Shown: piece after piece, positions 41,894 to 52,574 of the stretch | Layout of the letters: every line of letters begins with the position of its first letter | Numbering within the stretch: the first letter of the stretch is position 1 | NCBI GenBank assembly: GCA_947491025.1 | Contig: CANLIC010000009.1 | Span: forward strand, 62,001 to 126,000 | Direction: 5' to 3' | DNA from: Myxococcales bacterium | GTDB taxonomy: Bacteria > Myxococcota_A > UBA9042 | Length of the DNA stretch: 64,000 nucleotides | The notes under the pieces: model-generated | The model's input: the letters and a program-made list of their open reading frames with translations, nothing else | What the model was told of the DNA's origin: nothing | Database searches by the model: none | Position numbers and translations under genes: made by a program

Positions 41894-44158
41894 ATGAATC
41901 CCATCCGAACCTCCATCGAGATCGGCGGCAAGACGCTGACCCTCGAGACTGGACGCATGGCCAAGCAGGCCAATGGCGCGATCTTCGCCACCTACGGCGG
42001 CACCGCCGTCCTGGCGAGCGCGGTCTCGACCAACAAGAACAAGGTCGGCTCGCCGTTCTTTCCGCTGTCTTGCGACTACCAGGAGCGCTTCTACGCTTCG
42101 GGGCGCATCCCCGGCAGCTACTTCAAGCGCGAGGGGCGCCAGAGCGAGAAGGAGACCCTCGCCAGCCGCCTGATCGATCGCCCTGCCCGTCCCCTCTTCC
42201 CCGAGGGCTTCATGGCCGAGACGCAGGTCATCGCGACCGTCGTCAGCTACGACCGTGAGAACGACGGCGACGTGCTGGCGATGAACGCGAGCTTCGCGGC
42301 GCTGGCCATCAGCGACATCCCGTGGGCCGGTCCGGTCGCGGCGGTCCGCGTGGGCCGCGTCGACGGCACGCTGGTCGCCAACCCGACCAACGCCGAGCGC
42401 AGCGGCAGTGAGCTGGACATCATCGTCGCAGTCGGCCCCTCGGGCATCGTCATGGTCGAAGGCGAGGCCAAGTTCCTCGCCGAGTCGATCATCGTCGACG
42501 CCCTGCTCTTCGCCCAGGATCAGTGCAAGCCCCTGCTCGCCGCCATCGGCGAGCTGATCGCCAAGTCGGGCAAGGCCAAGGCGGCCTTCACGTCGCCCAA
42601 GCCCGACGCCGAGCTGCTCGCCGCCGTCAAGGCCGCTGGCTGGGACAAGGTCGCGGCCGCCGCGGCCATCCCGACCAAGATGGAGCGCTACGCCACGATG
42701 GACGTGGTCAAGGCCGAGATCGTGGCCACCGTCGCCGCTCAGTACCCGGGCCGCGAGTCCGAGATCAAGGAGATGGCCAGCGAGCTGAAGTCGGAGATCT
42801 GCCGCGAGCAGATCCTGGCCACCAGCCGCCGCATCGACGGCCGCAAGACCGACGAGGTGCGCCCGATCACCATCGAGCTCGGCGTTCTGCCGCGCGCCCA
42901 CGGTTCGGTGCTCTTCACCCGCGGCGAGACGCAGTCGCTGGTCGGCATCACCCTCGGCACCGGCAAGGACGATCAGCAGATCGAGCACCTGCACGGCAAC
43001 GAGTCGCGCCGCTTCATGCTGCACTACAACTTCCCGCCCTTCTCGACCGGCGAGGTCAAGCCGATGCGCGGCCCGGGCCGTCGCGAGATCGGCCACGGCA
43101 ACCTGGCCCGCCGCGGCATCGAGCAGATCGTGCCGACCAAGGACATGTTCCCCTACGTCATCCGCTCGGTCTCGGAGATCCTGGAGTCCAACGGCAGCAG
43201 CTCGATGGCGACGGTCTGCGGCACCAGCCTCGGCCTGATGGACGCCGGCGTCCCGGTCTCGGCCGCGGTCGCGGGCATCGCCATGGGCCTCATCTCCGAC
43301 GGCAAGCGCACGGCCGTGCTGAGCGACATCCTCGGCGACGAGGACCACTTCGGCGACATGGACTTCAAGGTCGTCGGCTCGGCGGCTGGCATCAGCGCGC
43401 TGCAGATGGACATCAAGGTCGACGGCCTCGGCCGCGCGACGCTCGAGCAGGCGCTGGAGCAGGCCCGCCAGGGCCGTCTGCACATCCTGGGCGAGATGGC
43501 CAAGGCGATCGACAAGCCGCGCGACGACATCTCGCCGTACGCGCCGCGCATCTTCACCATCCTCATCGATCCGGACCGCATCCGTGACCTGATCGGCCCC
43601 GGCGGCAAGCACATCAAGGGCATCGTCGCCGAGACCGGCGCCCAGGTCGACGTCAGCGACGACGGCCGGGTCGACGTCGCCGCCATCGACGCCGAGGTCG
43701 CCCAGCGCGCCATTGACCTGGTCCGCGCCTACACCTCGAGCGCCGAGGTCGGCAAGGACTACGACGGCAAGGTGGTGCGCCTCGCCGACTTCGGCGCCTT
43801 CGTCCAGATCGCCCCCGGCATGGACGGCCTCTGCCACGTCTCGGAGCTGGCTGAGGGCCGCGTCGAGAAGGTCGATGACGTCGTCAAGCTCGGCGACATC
43901 ATCAAGGTCCGCGTCCTGGCCGTCGATCGCCAGACCGGCAAGATCCGCCTCAGCCACCGCGAGGCCATGGGCTTCGCTCCGCGCGAGGGTGGTGGCAGCA
44001 GCGGCGGCGGCGACCGTGGCCCGCGTCGTGACAACGACCGCGGCGATCGCGGCCCGCGTCGTGATGGCGGTGGTGGTGGCGGCGGCGACGGCCGCAGCCG
44101 CGAGCCGCGCGGCGGTGACCGCGACGGCCGCCGCAGCCGCGACATGCCGAGCAACTAA
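41894..44158 (+). CDS. pnp: polyribonucleotide nucleotidyltransferase (PNPase)
   Basis: 754 residues; AGGAGAG precedes the ATG. Phosphorolytic 3'-5' exoribonuclease of mRNA decay. Two RNase PH-like domains (residues of about 10-225 and 310-540; phosphate and active-site region GTSLGLMDAGVPVSAAVAGIAMG), an intervening helical domain, KH (RDLIGPGGKHIKGI) and S1 (YDGKVVRLADFGAFVQIAPG). The usual family ends near 700. This one adds about 60 residues of Gly/Arg/Asp repeats such as GDRGPRR and DNDRGDRGPRRDGGGG, an RGG-like disordered tail. Last gene of the translation/RNA block, closed by a strong terminator. Confidence 0.97.
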   Translation: MNPIRTSIEIGGKTLTLETGRMAKQANGAIFATYGGTAVLASAVSTNKNKVGSPFFPLSCDYQERFYASGRIPGSYFKREGRQSEKETLASRLIDRPARPLFPEGFMAETQVIATVVSYDRENDGDVLAMNASFAALAISDIPWAGPVAAVRVGRVDGTLVANPTNAERSGSELDIIVAVGPSGIVMVEGEAKFLAESIIVDALLFAQDQCKPLLAAIGELIAKSGKAKAAFTSPKPDAELLAAVKAAGWDKVAAAAAIPTKMERYATMDVVKAEIVATVAAQYPGRESEIKEMASELKSEICREQILATSRRIDGRKTDEVRPITIELGVLPRAHGSVLFTRGETQSLVGITLGTGKDDQQIEHLHGNESRRFMLHYNFPPFSTGEVKPMRGPGRREIGHGNLARRGIEQIVPTKDMFPYVIRSVSEILESNGSSSMATVCGTSLGLMDAGVPVSAAVAGIAMGLISDGKRTAVLSDILGDEDHFGDMDFKVVGSAAGISALQMDIKVDGLGRATLEQALEQARQGRLHILGEMAKAIDKPRDDISPYAPRIFTILIDPDRIRDLIGPGGKHIKGIVAETGAQVDVSDDGRVDVAAIDAEVAQRAIDLVRAYTSSAEVGKDYDGKVVRLADFGAFVQIAPGMDGLCHVSELAEGRVEKVDDVVKLGDIIKVRVLAVDRQTGKIRLSHREAMGFAPREGGGSSGGGDRGPRRDNDRGDRGPRRDGGGGGGGDGRSREPRGGDRDGRRSRDMPSN

Positions 44159-44181
44159 GTCCGCTCGGCCGTGAGTTGACG

Positions 44182-44232
44182 GCGGCGGGCGCGGCGGGGG
44201 CAATGCCTCGGTCGCGCCCGCCGCTGGCTTTT
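44182..44232 (+). terminator. strong rho-independent terminator after pnp
   Basis: Perfect 12-bp GC stem (44182-44193 with 44213-44224), a 19-base loop, then TGGCTTTT. Placed 24 bases after the pnp stop. Confidence 0.88.
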
Positions 44233-44381
44233 GGGGGAGGCAGGCGAGCGCACTAGCGATCTCGCCCGCAGCGCGCACCCGCAATCGCTGTCTCTTTGGG
44301 CCATCCGGCTGCGCGGCAAGGGTGCTGGCCCCGCATTGTCGAGCGCAGCGCCGAGTCAGCAAACGGCGCGCCCCAACGCGC

Positions 44382-45836
44382 TCAGGTCTGTCGGACGCCC
44401 GCGAGCCAGAAGGTGTGTAGGGCGCCCTTGCCCTTGACCTGGATCTCACCCCGCGAGGTGACGATAAACTCCGGGCCGAGCTTGGCGCGGGTGGCGGCAG
44501 AGATCTGCACCCGCCCTGGCTCGCCGTGGCTCTCCATGCGGCTGCTGGTGTTGACGGTGTCGCCCCACAGGTCGTAGGCGAACTTGCGCTCGCCGATGAC
44601 GCCGGCGACCACCGGTCCGCTATGGACCCCGACCCGCACCTGCAGGTCGCCGCCCGCAGCAGCGTTGATGAGCGTCACCGCGTCGAGCATGTCGAGGGCG
44701 AATCGGCAGACCCGCTCCGCGTGGTCGGGCTGCGGCGACGGCAGGCCGGCCGCGACCATGTATGCGTCGCCGATCGTCTTGATCTTCTCGAGGCCATGGA
44801 GCTCGGCCAAGGTGTCGAAGCGGCGAAAAATCGCATCGAGGCGGCTGACCAGTGCCTCGGGCGTCACCTGGGCCGAGTAGGCGGTAAAGCCGCAGATGTC
44901 GGCGAACAGCACGGTGACATCGTCGAGGGAGTCGGCGATGACGCGCTCACCGCGCTCCAGCCGCCGCGCGATCGACTCCGGCAGCACGTTGAGCAGCAGT
45001 CGTTCAGCACGGCCGCGGGCCTCGGCGAGCTCCTGCATCTGCCACTCGATGACGCGCGCCTGCCAGAAGTCGTGGTGAGCGGTGGCATGGTAGATCCAGG
45101 CGCCGTAGACGCCGTACACGCCGCCGATCGCGCAGGTCGCCGACAAGAAGATCCACACCACGGGATCGCCATCTGATGCCATCAGCTCGGTCAACTGGAC
45201 CAACATGAAGCTGCCGCCGGCACACCACAGCGCCTCGCGGACCGTGGCCCGACCGATAAGCGGCGGCAACGACATCAGCAGCACGACGAAATACTGATAG
45301 ACAATGCCGACATTGCCGCCGACTTCGAGCCCGACCACCAAGTTTTGCAGGCTGCAGATCCACGCCACGGCCACGGGGAGCGCGGGCCGGATGCGCGGCA
45401 AGTACGAGCTCATCGCCAGGGCGAACAACGCGACGAGCCCAGCGATGGCAGCGCCGCGGGCGACGAGCGCGAAGCGGAGATGCTCGGCAGGCAGGACCAG
45501 CCAGTCGACAACGAGCAGGCCGGCGTAGACGAAAGCCGCGGACAGCACGTTGCGGGCGGCCTCGCGGGCGTGAATCGTCTGGTAGAGGTGGTCCTGAAAG
45601 GCGCGTTCCTGCGCCGAATCGACGAAGGTGGCCCACAACGGATCGAGGGGATAAGAAGCGGGGCCGCCGCTGGAGTGCGAAGCGTCGGCCAGGCCGAGGC
45701 GGCCGGCGAGGCCCCACTGGTTGGCGCGGTGGGCCAGCTCGGCGATGAAAACTTCGGAGATTCGTCGCTTGGGCGGCGTCTTGGGAGGGGACGACGCCAG
45801 CCCTGGCGGGGCGGGCGGTGGTTCAGGGACGCTCAT
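44382..45836 (-). CDS. membrane-bound class III adenylate cyclase
   Basis: 484 residues. N-terminal soluble part (1-90), about six membrane helices between 95 and 250, a short signalling helix (EWQMQELAEARGRAERLLLNVLP) and the catalytic domain (300-480). Metal-binding aspartates D313 (VTVLFADICGFT) and D357 (KTIGDAYM); adenine-specifying K353 and D422 (YDLWGD); transition-state N429 and R433. All residues needed for ATP-to-cAMP conversion are present in one chain, which would work as a homodimer. Last gene of a minus operon after an ABC transporter and a kinase; its ATG overlaps the ATPase stop. Confidence 0.92.
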   Translation of the reverse strand: MSVPEPPPAPPGLASSPPKTPPKRRISEVFIAELAHRANQWGLAGRLGLADASHSSGGPASYPLDPLWATFVDSAQERAFQDHLYQTIHAREAARNVLSAAFVYAGLLVVDWLVLPAEHLRFALVARGAAIAGLVALFALAMSSYLPRIRPALPVAVAWICSLQNLVVGLEVGGNVGIVYQYFVVLLMSLPPLIGRATVREALWCAGGSFMLVQLTELMASDGDPVVWIFLSATCAIGGVYGVYGAWIYHATAHHDFWQARVIEWQMQELAEARGRAERLLLNVLPESIARRLERGERVIADSLDDVTVLFADICGFTAYSAQVTPEALVSRLDAIFRRFDTLAELHGLEKIKTIGDAYMVAAGLPSPQPDHAERVCRFALDMLDAVTLINAAAGGDLQVRVGVHSGPVVAGVIGERKFAYDLWGDTVNTSSRMESHGEPGRVQISAATRAKLGPEFIVTSRGEIQVKGKGALHTFWLAGVRQT

Positions 45837-46657
45837 GAGCCGCTAGCGTATCCCGTCGTAAGGGCGCCGTCACGCGCCATCGCAGCCACGACCGCGGCCT
45901 CAAAGCGAGCCGGATCGCCGGCGAAGCCGCGCATCTCGGGGCCATCGAGCTCACAGGCAATGCGGCCGCCGGCGAGGACGAGGCAGCGGTCGGCGAGTTG
46001 AACTGCGGTCTCAGGCAGGTGACTGGCGACGAGCAGCGCGGCCCCGCGGCGCCGCTCGGCCTCCAGGAGCTGGCGCAGGGCTCGGGCCGAGAGGATGTCG
46101 AGCCCGGTCCACGGTTCATCGAGCAGCACGATCGGGGCTTCGACCGCCATAGCCAACGCGAGGCCCACCTTTTGTTGGCTGCCCCCCGACAGGGTGCGGC
46201 AAGGCGAGTTGAGGAAAGCCTGAATGCCGAGCGCGGCTGCGTGGGCGGCAAATCGCTGCGCGGCGGCGGCGGGCAGCGTGCGAAGCGCGGCCATCGCCTC
46301 GAAGTGCTCGTTCGGGCTCAGCATCGGCGCCAGTGGCGGCCGCTGCGGCAAGGCGACCATGCCGCTCCGCGCGCGATCGGGTTGTGCTGCCAGGTCGACG
46401 CGTTGCCCGTCGACGCCGACCAGGACCGCGCCGGCATCGAACGCCACCTCGCCAGCGAGGCAGCCGAGCAGGGTCGACTTGCCGGCACCGTTGATGCCGA
46501 GCAGGAAGCAGATCTCGCCGGCCCGCACATCGAGATCGACACCGCGCAGCACCTCGCTGCGGGCGTAGCTCTTGCGCAGGCCACGCGCTGCGAGGCTGCG
46601 GTCGTTGGACGCGTCAGCCGCGTCGGACGCGGCTGGCGAGGGGGATTCTGCGGTCAT
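45833..46657 (-). CDS. ABC transporter ATP-binding protein
   Basis: 274 residues from the ATG at 46657; a TTG at 46666 would add three residues. Walker A GINGAGKS (54-61), signature LSGGS (156-160), Walker B IVLLDEP, switch histidine in VASHLPE. This matches CcmA-type single ATPases of exporters for multidrug, lipid or heme-like substrates. Pairs with the permease encoded 24 bases upstream. Stop overlaps the cyclase start by four bases, so transporter and cAMP synthesis are co-expressed. Confidence 0.9.
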   Translation of the reverse strand: MTAESPSPAASDAADASNDRSLAARGLRKSYARSEVLRGVDLDVRAGEICFLLGINGAGKSTLLGCLAGEVAFDAGAVLVGVDGQRVDLAAQPDRARSGMVALPQRPPLAPMLSPNEHFEAMAALRTLPAAAAQRFAAHAAALGIQAFLNSPCRTLSGGSQQKVGLALAMAVEAPIVLLDEPWTGLDILSARALRQLLEAERRRGAALLVASHLPETAVQLADRCLVLAGGRIACELDGPEMRGFAGDPARFEAAVVAAMARDGALTTGYASGS

Positions 46658-46681
46658 GGGCTCCAAGTAGGCGGCTATCCC

Positions 46682-47962
46682 CTAGCGGGCGCCGACAAGG
46701 GTAACGCCGAGCGCGCCGAGCAGCGCCAGTCGGTGCAGCGTGAGCGCCGCCGGCGCAGGCAGCCCCATCAGCGCCAGCGCACCGAGGGCCAAGCCGATGG
46801 CGGCTCCGCCGATTCCGGGCAGGGGCGCTCCGCGGCTCGCGACGAGCAGCGCCACCGGCAGCGCCGCGACGGCGAGGCCGAGCTGGAGCCGGCGACGGGC
46901 TGCGGTGACTTGGGCCAGGCTTGCGCCGACCAAGCGCTCGACGGACGGTGCCTCGAGGGTGGGGTCGAAGGCGGCGGCGCGCAGCAGGGCGGCGGCGGCG
47001 AGGCAACCGGCGACGGCGGCCATGGCCCAGGCGGGCGCTTGGGCACCCAGCGCGAAGACCAATGCGCCAGCGACAAGTGCCGGGCCCATCAGCGGTAGTG
47101 GCCGGCGCCGAATCCAAGCCCGGCCGTACAGCACGGCCAATGGCGTGGCGCCGACCAGCCAGCGCGGTGGCTCAGGCCGGCTGTGGTCGAGCGTGAACGG
47201 CGTGGCGAGGGCCTCTTCGACGCGCAGCCAGCTCCGGTGGGCGTGCTGCGACAGCGTGTCGAGGGAGCGCCAGGCGATGAGGGCCATCGCCGCCAAAATC
47301 ATCAGGGAGTACGGAATGACGGCCGCTGGGGCCGGCGGCGTGGGCAGGCCGCCCCAGAACGCCGACAGCGTGCCAATCGGGAGCAGTGCGCCGACGTATC
47401 CGAGCGTCGGGGCGTAGAGCAACGGCGCGAACCAGGCCGGCCCGTAGACACCGCCCGCAGCGGCGGCGACCTTGTCGGCGCGGCCGCTACCGATGCTGTC
47501 GAGCGCGTCCGCGACGGCCCACGCGCCAAGGCAGAGGGCGCCCGGACCGGCGATCGCCACCGCCATCGCCGCGCGCAGGAGGTGGTCGCGGCTGGTGGCG
47601 TCACCGTTGACCGACAGGGCCACCGCCGCTGCCGCCGCCGGGGCAGCCAGGGAAGCGAGGGCAGCGTGCAGAAGGCCGCGCTTGATCCAGAGAAGTGTGC
47701 GCGCCGACGACTCGCCCAGGGCCCGGCGCAAGGCCAACCCCGGCGGCATGCCGAGCAAAAATAGGGGAATGAGCGGCATCGGCACGGCCAGAAGGCCGCA
47801 GAGGACCAAGACGCGGTGCGGCAAGAGCGGCGCCGGCGTATCGGCGAGCGCCAAGGCGAGCGCGGCACCAGCGGCGGCGCAGAGACCAGCGATGGCGGTG
47901 GGCCGCAGCCACAGCGGGCGGGCATCGAGGGCGGCCGCGCCGCGGCCGATGACGTCGGCCAC
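46682..47962 (-). CDS. ABC-2-like multi-helix membrane protein, partner of the ATPase
   Basis: 426 residues from a GTG at 47962, one base after the stop of the kinase C-terminal frame. About ten to twelve hydrophobic helices (AIAGLCAAAGAALALALA, VLCGLLAVPMPLIPLFLLG, LVAGALVFALGAQAPAW), Ala/Leu-rich, with an Arg-rich cytoplasmic loop near 255-290. No sharp family signature is recognised; membrane-spanning ABC partner is inferred from position next to the ATPase. A homologous longer frame to 48013 overlaps the kinase gene and is not used. Confidence 0.65.
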   Translation of the reverse strand: MADVIGRGAAALDARPLWLRPTAIAGLCAAAGAALALALADTPAPLLPHRVLVLCGLLAVPMPLIPLFLLGMPPGLALRRALGESSARTLLWIKRGLLHAALASLAAPAAAAAVALSVNGDATSRDHLLRAAMAVAIAGPGALCLGAWAVADALDSIGSGRADKVAAAAGGVYGPAWFAPLLYAPTLGYVGALLPIGTLSAFWGGLPTPPAPAAVIPYSLMILAAMALIAWRSLDTLSQHAHRSWLRVEEALATPFTLDHSRPEPPRWLVGATPLAVLYGRAWIRRRPLPLMGPALVAGALVFALGAQAPAWAMAAVAGCLAAAALLRAAAFDPTLEAPSVERLVGASLAQVTAARRRLQLGLAVAALPVALLVASRGAPLPGIGGAAIGLALGALALMGLPAPAALTLHRLALLGALGVTLVGAR

Positions 47963-48220
47963 GCTACACGACCTGAAGGGCGGCGCTCGGCGAAGCGGCG
48001 GCGGTCGGTGCACTTTGGGCGGGCCGGGCCACCAGCCAGACCACGGCGACGATGATCGCGACGACCGCGACCGCCAGGGCGATCCAGATGCCGGCTTTGC
48101 TGGACGCGGCGGGGGCGGGCGCAGGAGCGGCTGCGGCAGCCTCCGCTTCAGGGGCTGCGATGGCGCCCGACTTGCGCGCCTCCAAGGCCGCGAGCGTTCG
48201 GACGGCGATCTGCTCGCTGG

Positions 48221-49432
<1,212 letters not shown>

Positions 49433-49990
49433 GGTCTCGCCCGACTTGCCGTGGCGACAGCTCGCCAGCTTCGCGCTGCGCCCATGGGCCGGCGCCGCGC
49501 TCGGACGACGTCCGCACCGCCTCGTGCGCCTCGGCCCATCGCCGCTGGGCAGGTCGGCAGGGATCGAAGCAGCGGCGACTCCGATGGTTGAGGTCTAGCG
49601 TGGCTCTCGCCGAGGTGGCAGCATGTCAGCGGACGCGGACCCTGACAAGGCGCCACGGCGGCTTGGCCCGGTGGTGCGGCCTGCCGGGAACCCCGAACGA
49701 CGCGCGCCCGCGGCAGGGCAACCGCTGCGCGGCGAGACCTCGACCGCCCCCGTCGACGACCCGGGGGCCGATTGCACCGAAGATGCGGCTGAGGGACGGA
49801 TGCGGCTGTGGCGGCCGATGCAGCCGATGCGCTGGGTGCGAATGACGACGGCAAATCCGACGACTGGAGCCGCTCCCCAGCCTTCGGGGTGCTCTCCGCG
49901 GCCATCGCGGGGGATCGATCCGGCGCGAAGTGCGAGCGCGGACGCCCCACAGGTGAAGGCGTTCTGGCGCGGCGGCGCCCTGAGGCAGCC
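49433..49990. other. divergent region between kinase operon and NERD helicase
   Basis: 558 bases. A plus-strand frame 49623-50003 (126 codons) has GAGGTGG just upstream, but codon bias is weak and it overlaps the helicase start, so it is not called. An in-frame GTG at 49808 could extend the helicase by 61 residues. No clear promoter found. Confidence 0.4.
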
Positions 49991-51676
49991 ATGGCGAGGA
50001 TGATCCCGAGTTTCGGCCCCCCGCCAACGGCGGCGCCGGCCGTACGCCGCGTCGCCGACCGCCTGGCAGCCGCGCTGCCCGACCGCTGCCTCATCGTCTG
50101 TGGCGCGCGCTGGATCGGTCCGAGCGTTCCGGGCGAGCCCTTGCGCGACGGCGAGGCCGCGTTCGCCGTGCTGGACCCCGATCGCGGCGTGCTCTTGCTG
50201 GATGTGCGCAGCGGCGGTGTCGGCTTCGACCCCCACCAGGCCGCCTGGCGCGAAGAAGCCCAGCCCGGCCTCAGCGCGCCGATCGCCGACCCTTTCGCGC
50301 GACTCGAGGCGGCGGCGCTGGGTCTGCGGCGGCTGCTGGGCGATCTGGCAGCGCCCACCATCGCCGAGCCGGTCTGCGGCTTTGCCTTGGTATTGCCCGA
50401 AGCCCTCGTGCCGACGCGCGGATTCGGCCCCGCGGCGCCTGCCAGCCGCTGCATCGACATGGCCGGCATGGACGCGCTGGGCGACCGGATCGACGGCCTC
50501 TTCGAGCACTTCGCACAGCGGTCGCCGGCCCGCGGCAACGCGTCGCCGCGTTGGTGGTGGCGCGCCGCCGAGGAGCTCTTTGTGGCGCCGCGCCAGGTCC
50601 GGCTGCGGCTGCGCGAGCGCATCGACAGCGATCACGAGGTGATGCTGGCCCTGGGCGCCGATCAGATCTCCGTCCTCAACCTGATGACCCGGCTGCGTCG
50701 GGCCGCGATCACCGGCGCAGCAGGGACGGGAAAAACGGTGCTCGCCATCGAGAAGGCGCGGATGCTCGCGCGCCAGGGCCACGACGTACTGCTCACTTGC
50801 TACAACAAGGCGCTCGGCGCCGCGCTTGCACACGCCACCCGCGACGAGCGCAGGGTGACGGCGCTGCACTTCCATGAGCTGTGCTGGCAGGTCGGTGGCT
50901 GGGACAGCCGGCATGATGTGCCGCAGGAGCCCAAGGCGCGGCAACTCTTCTTTGATGAGACCTTGCCCGCCAGCCTCGCCACCGCCGTCGCCCGGGGCGG
51001 GGGGCCGCGCTTCGACGCCATCGTCGTCGACGAAGGGCAGGACCTGCTGCCGGCGTGGTGGCCGCTCTTCGAAGGGTTGTGGCGCGATCCGGGCCGCGGC
51101 ATTCGCTATGTCTTCTACGACGAGGCGCAGTGCCTGCGTGAGCATGCCTCGGCGGTGCCGGGGGCCGACGAGGCGCTGGTGCTGCGCACGAACTGGCGCA
51201 ATACCCAATCCATTCATGATCATCTGGCGGAGGTGCTGCCTGGGATGGAGGGCGTGCGCTGCATCGCCCCGGCTGGGACGCCCGTGGAGATCGAGTCGAC
51301 GCAGCCGAGCCTCGACAAGGCGCTGCGGCGGGTGCTGATGCGGCTCATCGAGCGCGGCGGGGTTCGCCCGGACGACATCGTGGTGTTGACCGGGCGCACG
51401 CCGACGCGTTCAGCGCTCCTAGCCCTACCGCAGCCGCTGGGTCCGGCACGGCTGACAGCGGGCGACGAGCCCGGCTGCGTGCGGGTGCGCTCGATTCAGG
51501 CCTTCAAGGGCCTCGAGGCGCTGGTCGTCATCTTGGCCGAGCTCGACGCCCACAGCGCCGAACGGCAACACGCGCTCTACTATGCCGGCGCCTCGCGGGC
51601 GCAGCACCACCTCGTGGTCCTCGATTCCGCTTTGTTGCCTGAGCAGCGCGCCCGCGGCCTTGGCCGTGCATCCTAA
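49991..51676 (+). CDS. NERD-domain superfamily 1 helicase/ATPase
   Basis: 561 residues from the ATG at 49991 (GAGG close by). Residues of about 15-120 form a nuclease-related (NERD) domain with DGEAAFAVLD and VLLLDVRSG where an E-x-K pair is usual; the lysine is replaced by arginine. Then a UvrD/DUF2075-like ATPase: Walker A GAAGTGKT (242-249), Walker B AIVVDEGQDLLP, motif III-like IRYVFYDEAQ, and C-terminal VRVRSIQAFKGLEALVVILAEL and YAGASRAQHHLVV. Probably a nucleic-acid-handling protein; NERD helicases appear in defence and repair settings, but no defence neighbours are present here. Followed 48 bases later by the peroxidase gene. Confidence 0.82.
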   Translation: MARMIPSFGPPPTAAPAVRRVADRLAAALPDRCLIVCGARWIGPSVPGEPLRDGEAAFAVLDPDRGVLLLDVRSGGVGFDPHQAAWREEAQPGLSAPIADPFARLEAAALGLRRLLGDLAAPTIAEPVCGFALVLPEALVPTRGFGPAAPASRCIDMAGMDALGDRIDGLFEHFAQRSPARGNASPRWWWRAAEELFVAPRQVRLRLRERIDSDHEVMLALGADQISVLNLMTRLRRAAITGAAGTGKTVLAIEKARMLARQGHDVLLTCYNKALGAALAHATRDERRVTALHFHELCWQVGGWDSRHDVPQEPKARQLFFDETLPASLATAVARGGGPRFDAIVVDEGQDLLPAWWPLFEGLWRDPGRGIRYVFYDEAQCLREHASAVPGADEALVLRTNWRNTQSIHDHLAEVLPGMEGVRCIAPAGTPVEIESTQPSLDKALRRVLMRLIERGGVRPDDIVVLTGRTPTRSALLALPQPLGPARLTAGDEPGCVRVRSIQAFKGLEALVVILAELDAHSAERQHALYYAGASRAQHHLVVLDSALLPEQRARGLGRAS

Positions 51677-51724
51677 GATCGGATGAGCGGCACCGACGCC
51701 CGACCCACCGCCAGAGGAAAGCCC

Positions 51725-52498
51725 ATGCAACATCTACGGTACGAATCGAAGGCCGGCAGCCCGATGGGGCCACACAAGTCGCCGCAAGGCTTGCAGCGCC
51801 ATGTACCAGGAGCGCCAAGCCGGCGAAGCTGGGCGACGGCGGCCGGCCTGCTGGCGACGTTGGTGGCAGGCTGCACGTGGAACGAAGTGCGCAAGCCGCA
51901 AGTCGAGCCGGGCAACGCGGCTGCCCCGGTTGCGGCGGCGCTCGACCTCGACGCCTACCCGCTGACCCGCCTCGAGGGCCAGGCGCAGCGGCTCTCCGCC
52001 TTTGCCGGCCGCACCCTGCTGATCGTCAACACGGCCAGCGAGTGCGGCCTGACGCCGCAGTACCAGGGCCTGCAGCAGCTGCATGAGCGCTACGCGGCGC
52101 GCGGGCTGTCGGTGCTGGGCTTTCCGTGTGATGATTTTGGCGGACAGGAGCCCGGAACGGCGAGCGAGATCCAGCACTTTTGCTCCAAGGAGTTCGCCGT
52201 TACGTTTCCGCTCTTCGAAAAGCTGCACGCCAAGGGCCCCGACATCGCCCCGCTTTACCGCGCCCTGACGACGGCGTCGGGCCCGGGCCTGGAAGGAGAG
52301 ATCAAATGGAACTTCACGAAGTTCCTGATCGCTCCAGACGGCAAGGTCGTGGCGCGCTTTGAGCCGCGGGTCGAACCGATGGATCCGCGCCTGATCACCG
52401 ACATCGAGGCGCATCTGCCGACATCGCCGCCACCTTTGCCGAGCGAGCCGGCGGCGGTCCCAGCTGGCGGTGCGACCGGCGCCCAAGTCACCCTGTAG
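51725..52498 (+). CDS. lipoprotein glutathione/thioredoxin-type peroxidase
   Basis: 257 residues; the ATG at 51725 is chosen for AGAGGAAA six bases upstream. A lipoprotein signal ends LVAGC (Cys50) after a long polar N-region; a later start at 51764 would shorten that region. Peroxidase core: Cys107 in NTASECGLTPQY, Gln141 in FGGQEPG, Trp195-Asn196 in KWNFTKFL, together the catalytic tetrad, with cysteine rather than selenocysteine. Reduces hydroperoxides, probably lipid peroxides, in the periplasm or on a membrane. Export as a lipoprotein is unusual for this family. The tail of about 25 residues is Pro/Ala-rich. Confidence 0.9.
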   Translation: MQHLRYESKAGSPMGPHKSPQGLQRHVPGAPSRRSWATAAGLLATLVAGCTWNEVRKPQVEPGNAAAPVAAALDLDAYPLTRLEGQAQRLSAFAGRTLLIVNTASECGLTPQYQGLQQLHERYAARGLSVLGFPCDDFGGQEPGTASEIQHFCSKEFAVTFPLFEKLHAKGPDIAPLYRALTTASGPGLEGEIKWNFTKFLIAPDGKVVARFEPRVEPMDPRLITDIEAHLPTSPPPLPSEPAAVPAGGATGAQVTL

Positions 52499-52574
52499 CC
52501 GAGCTGGCGCCGGCAGCTGCGCCCCCACAGGAGCCGCCAAGGGCCGGCCATCGCCGTCGCGCCTGGCCGAGGAG

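Noticed and set aside
41738..44449. 903-codon minus-strand ORF
   Set aside because: Antisense shadow of pnp, Asp/Leu/Ala-rich, no ribosome site.
49623..50003. 126-codon plus-strand ORF before the helicase
   Set aside because: Has a GAGGTGG upstream, but codon bias is weak, composition is Arg/Pro-rich and it overlaps the helicase start; not enough to call.
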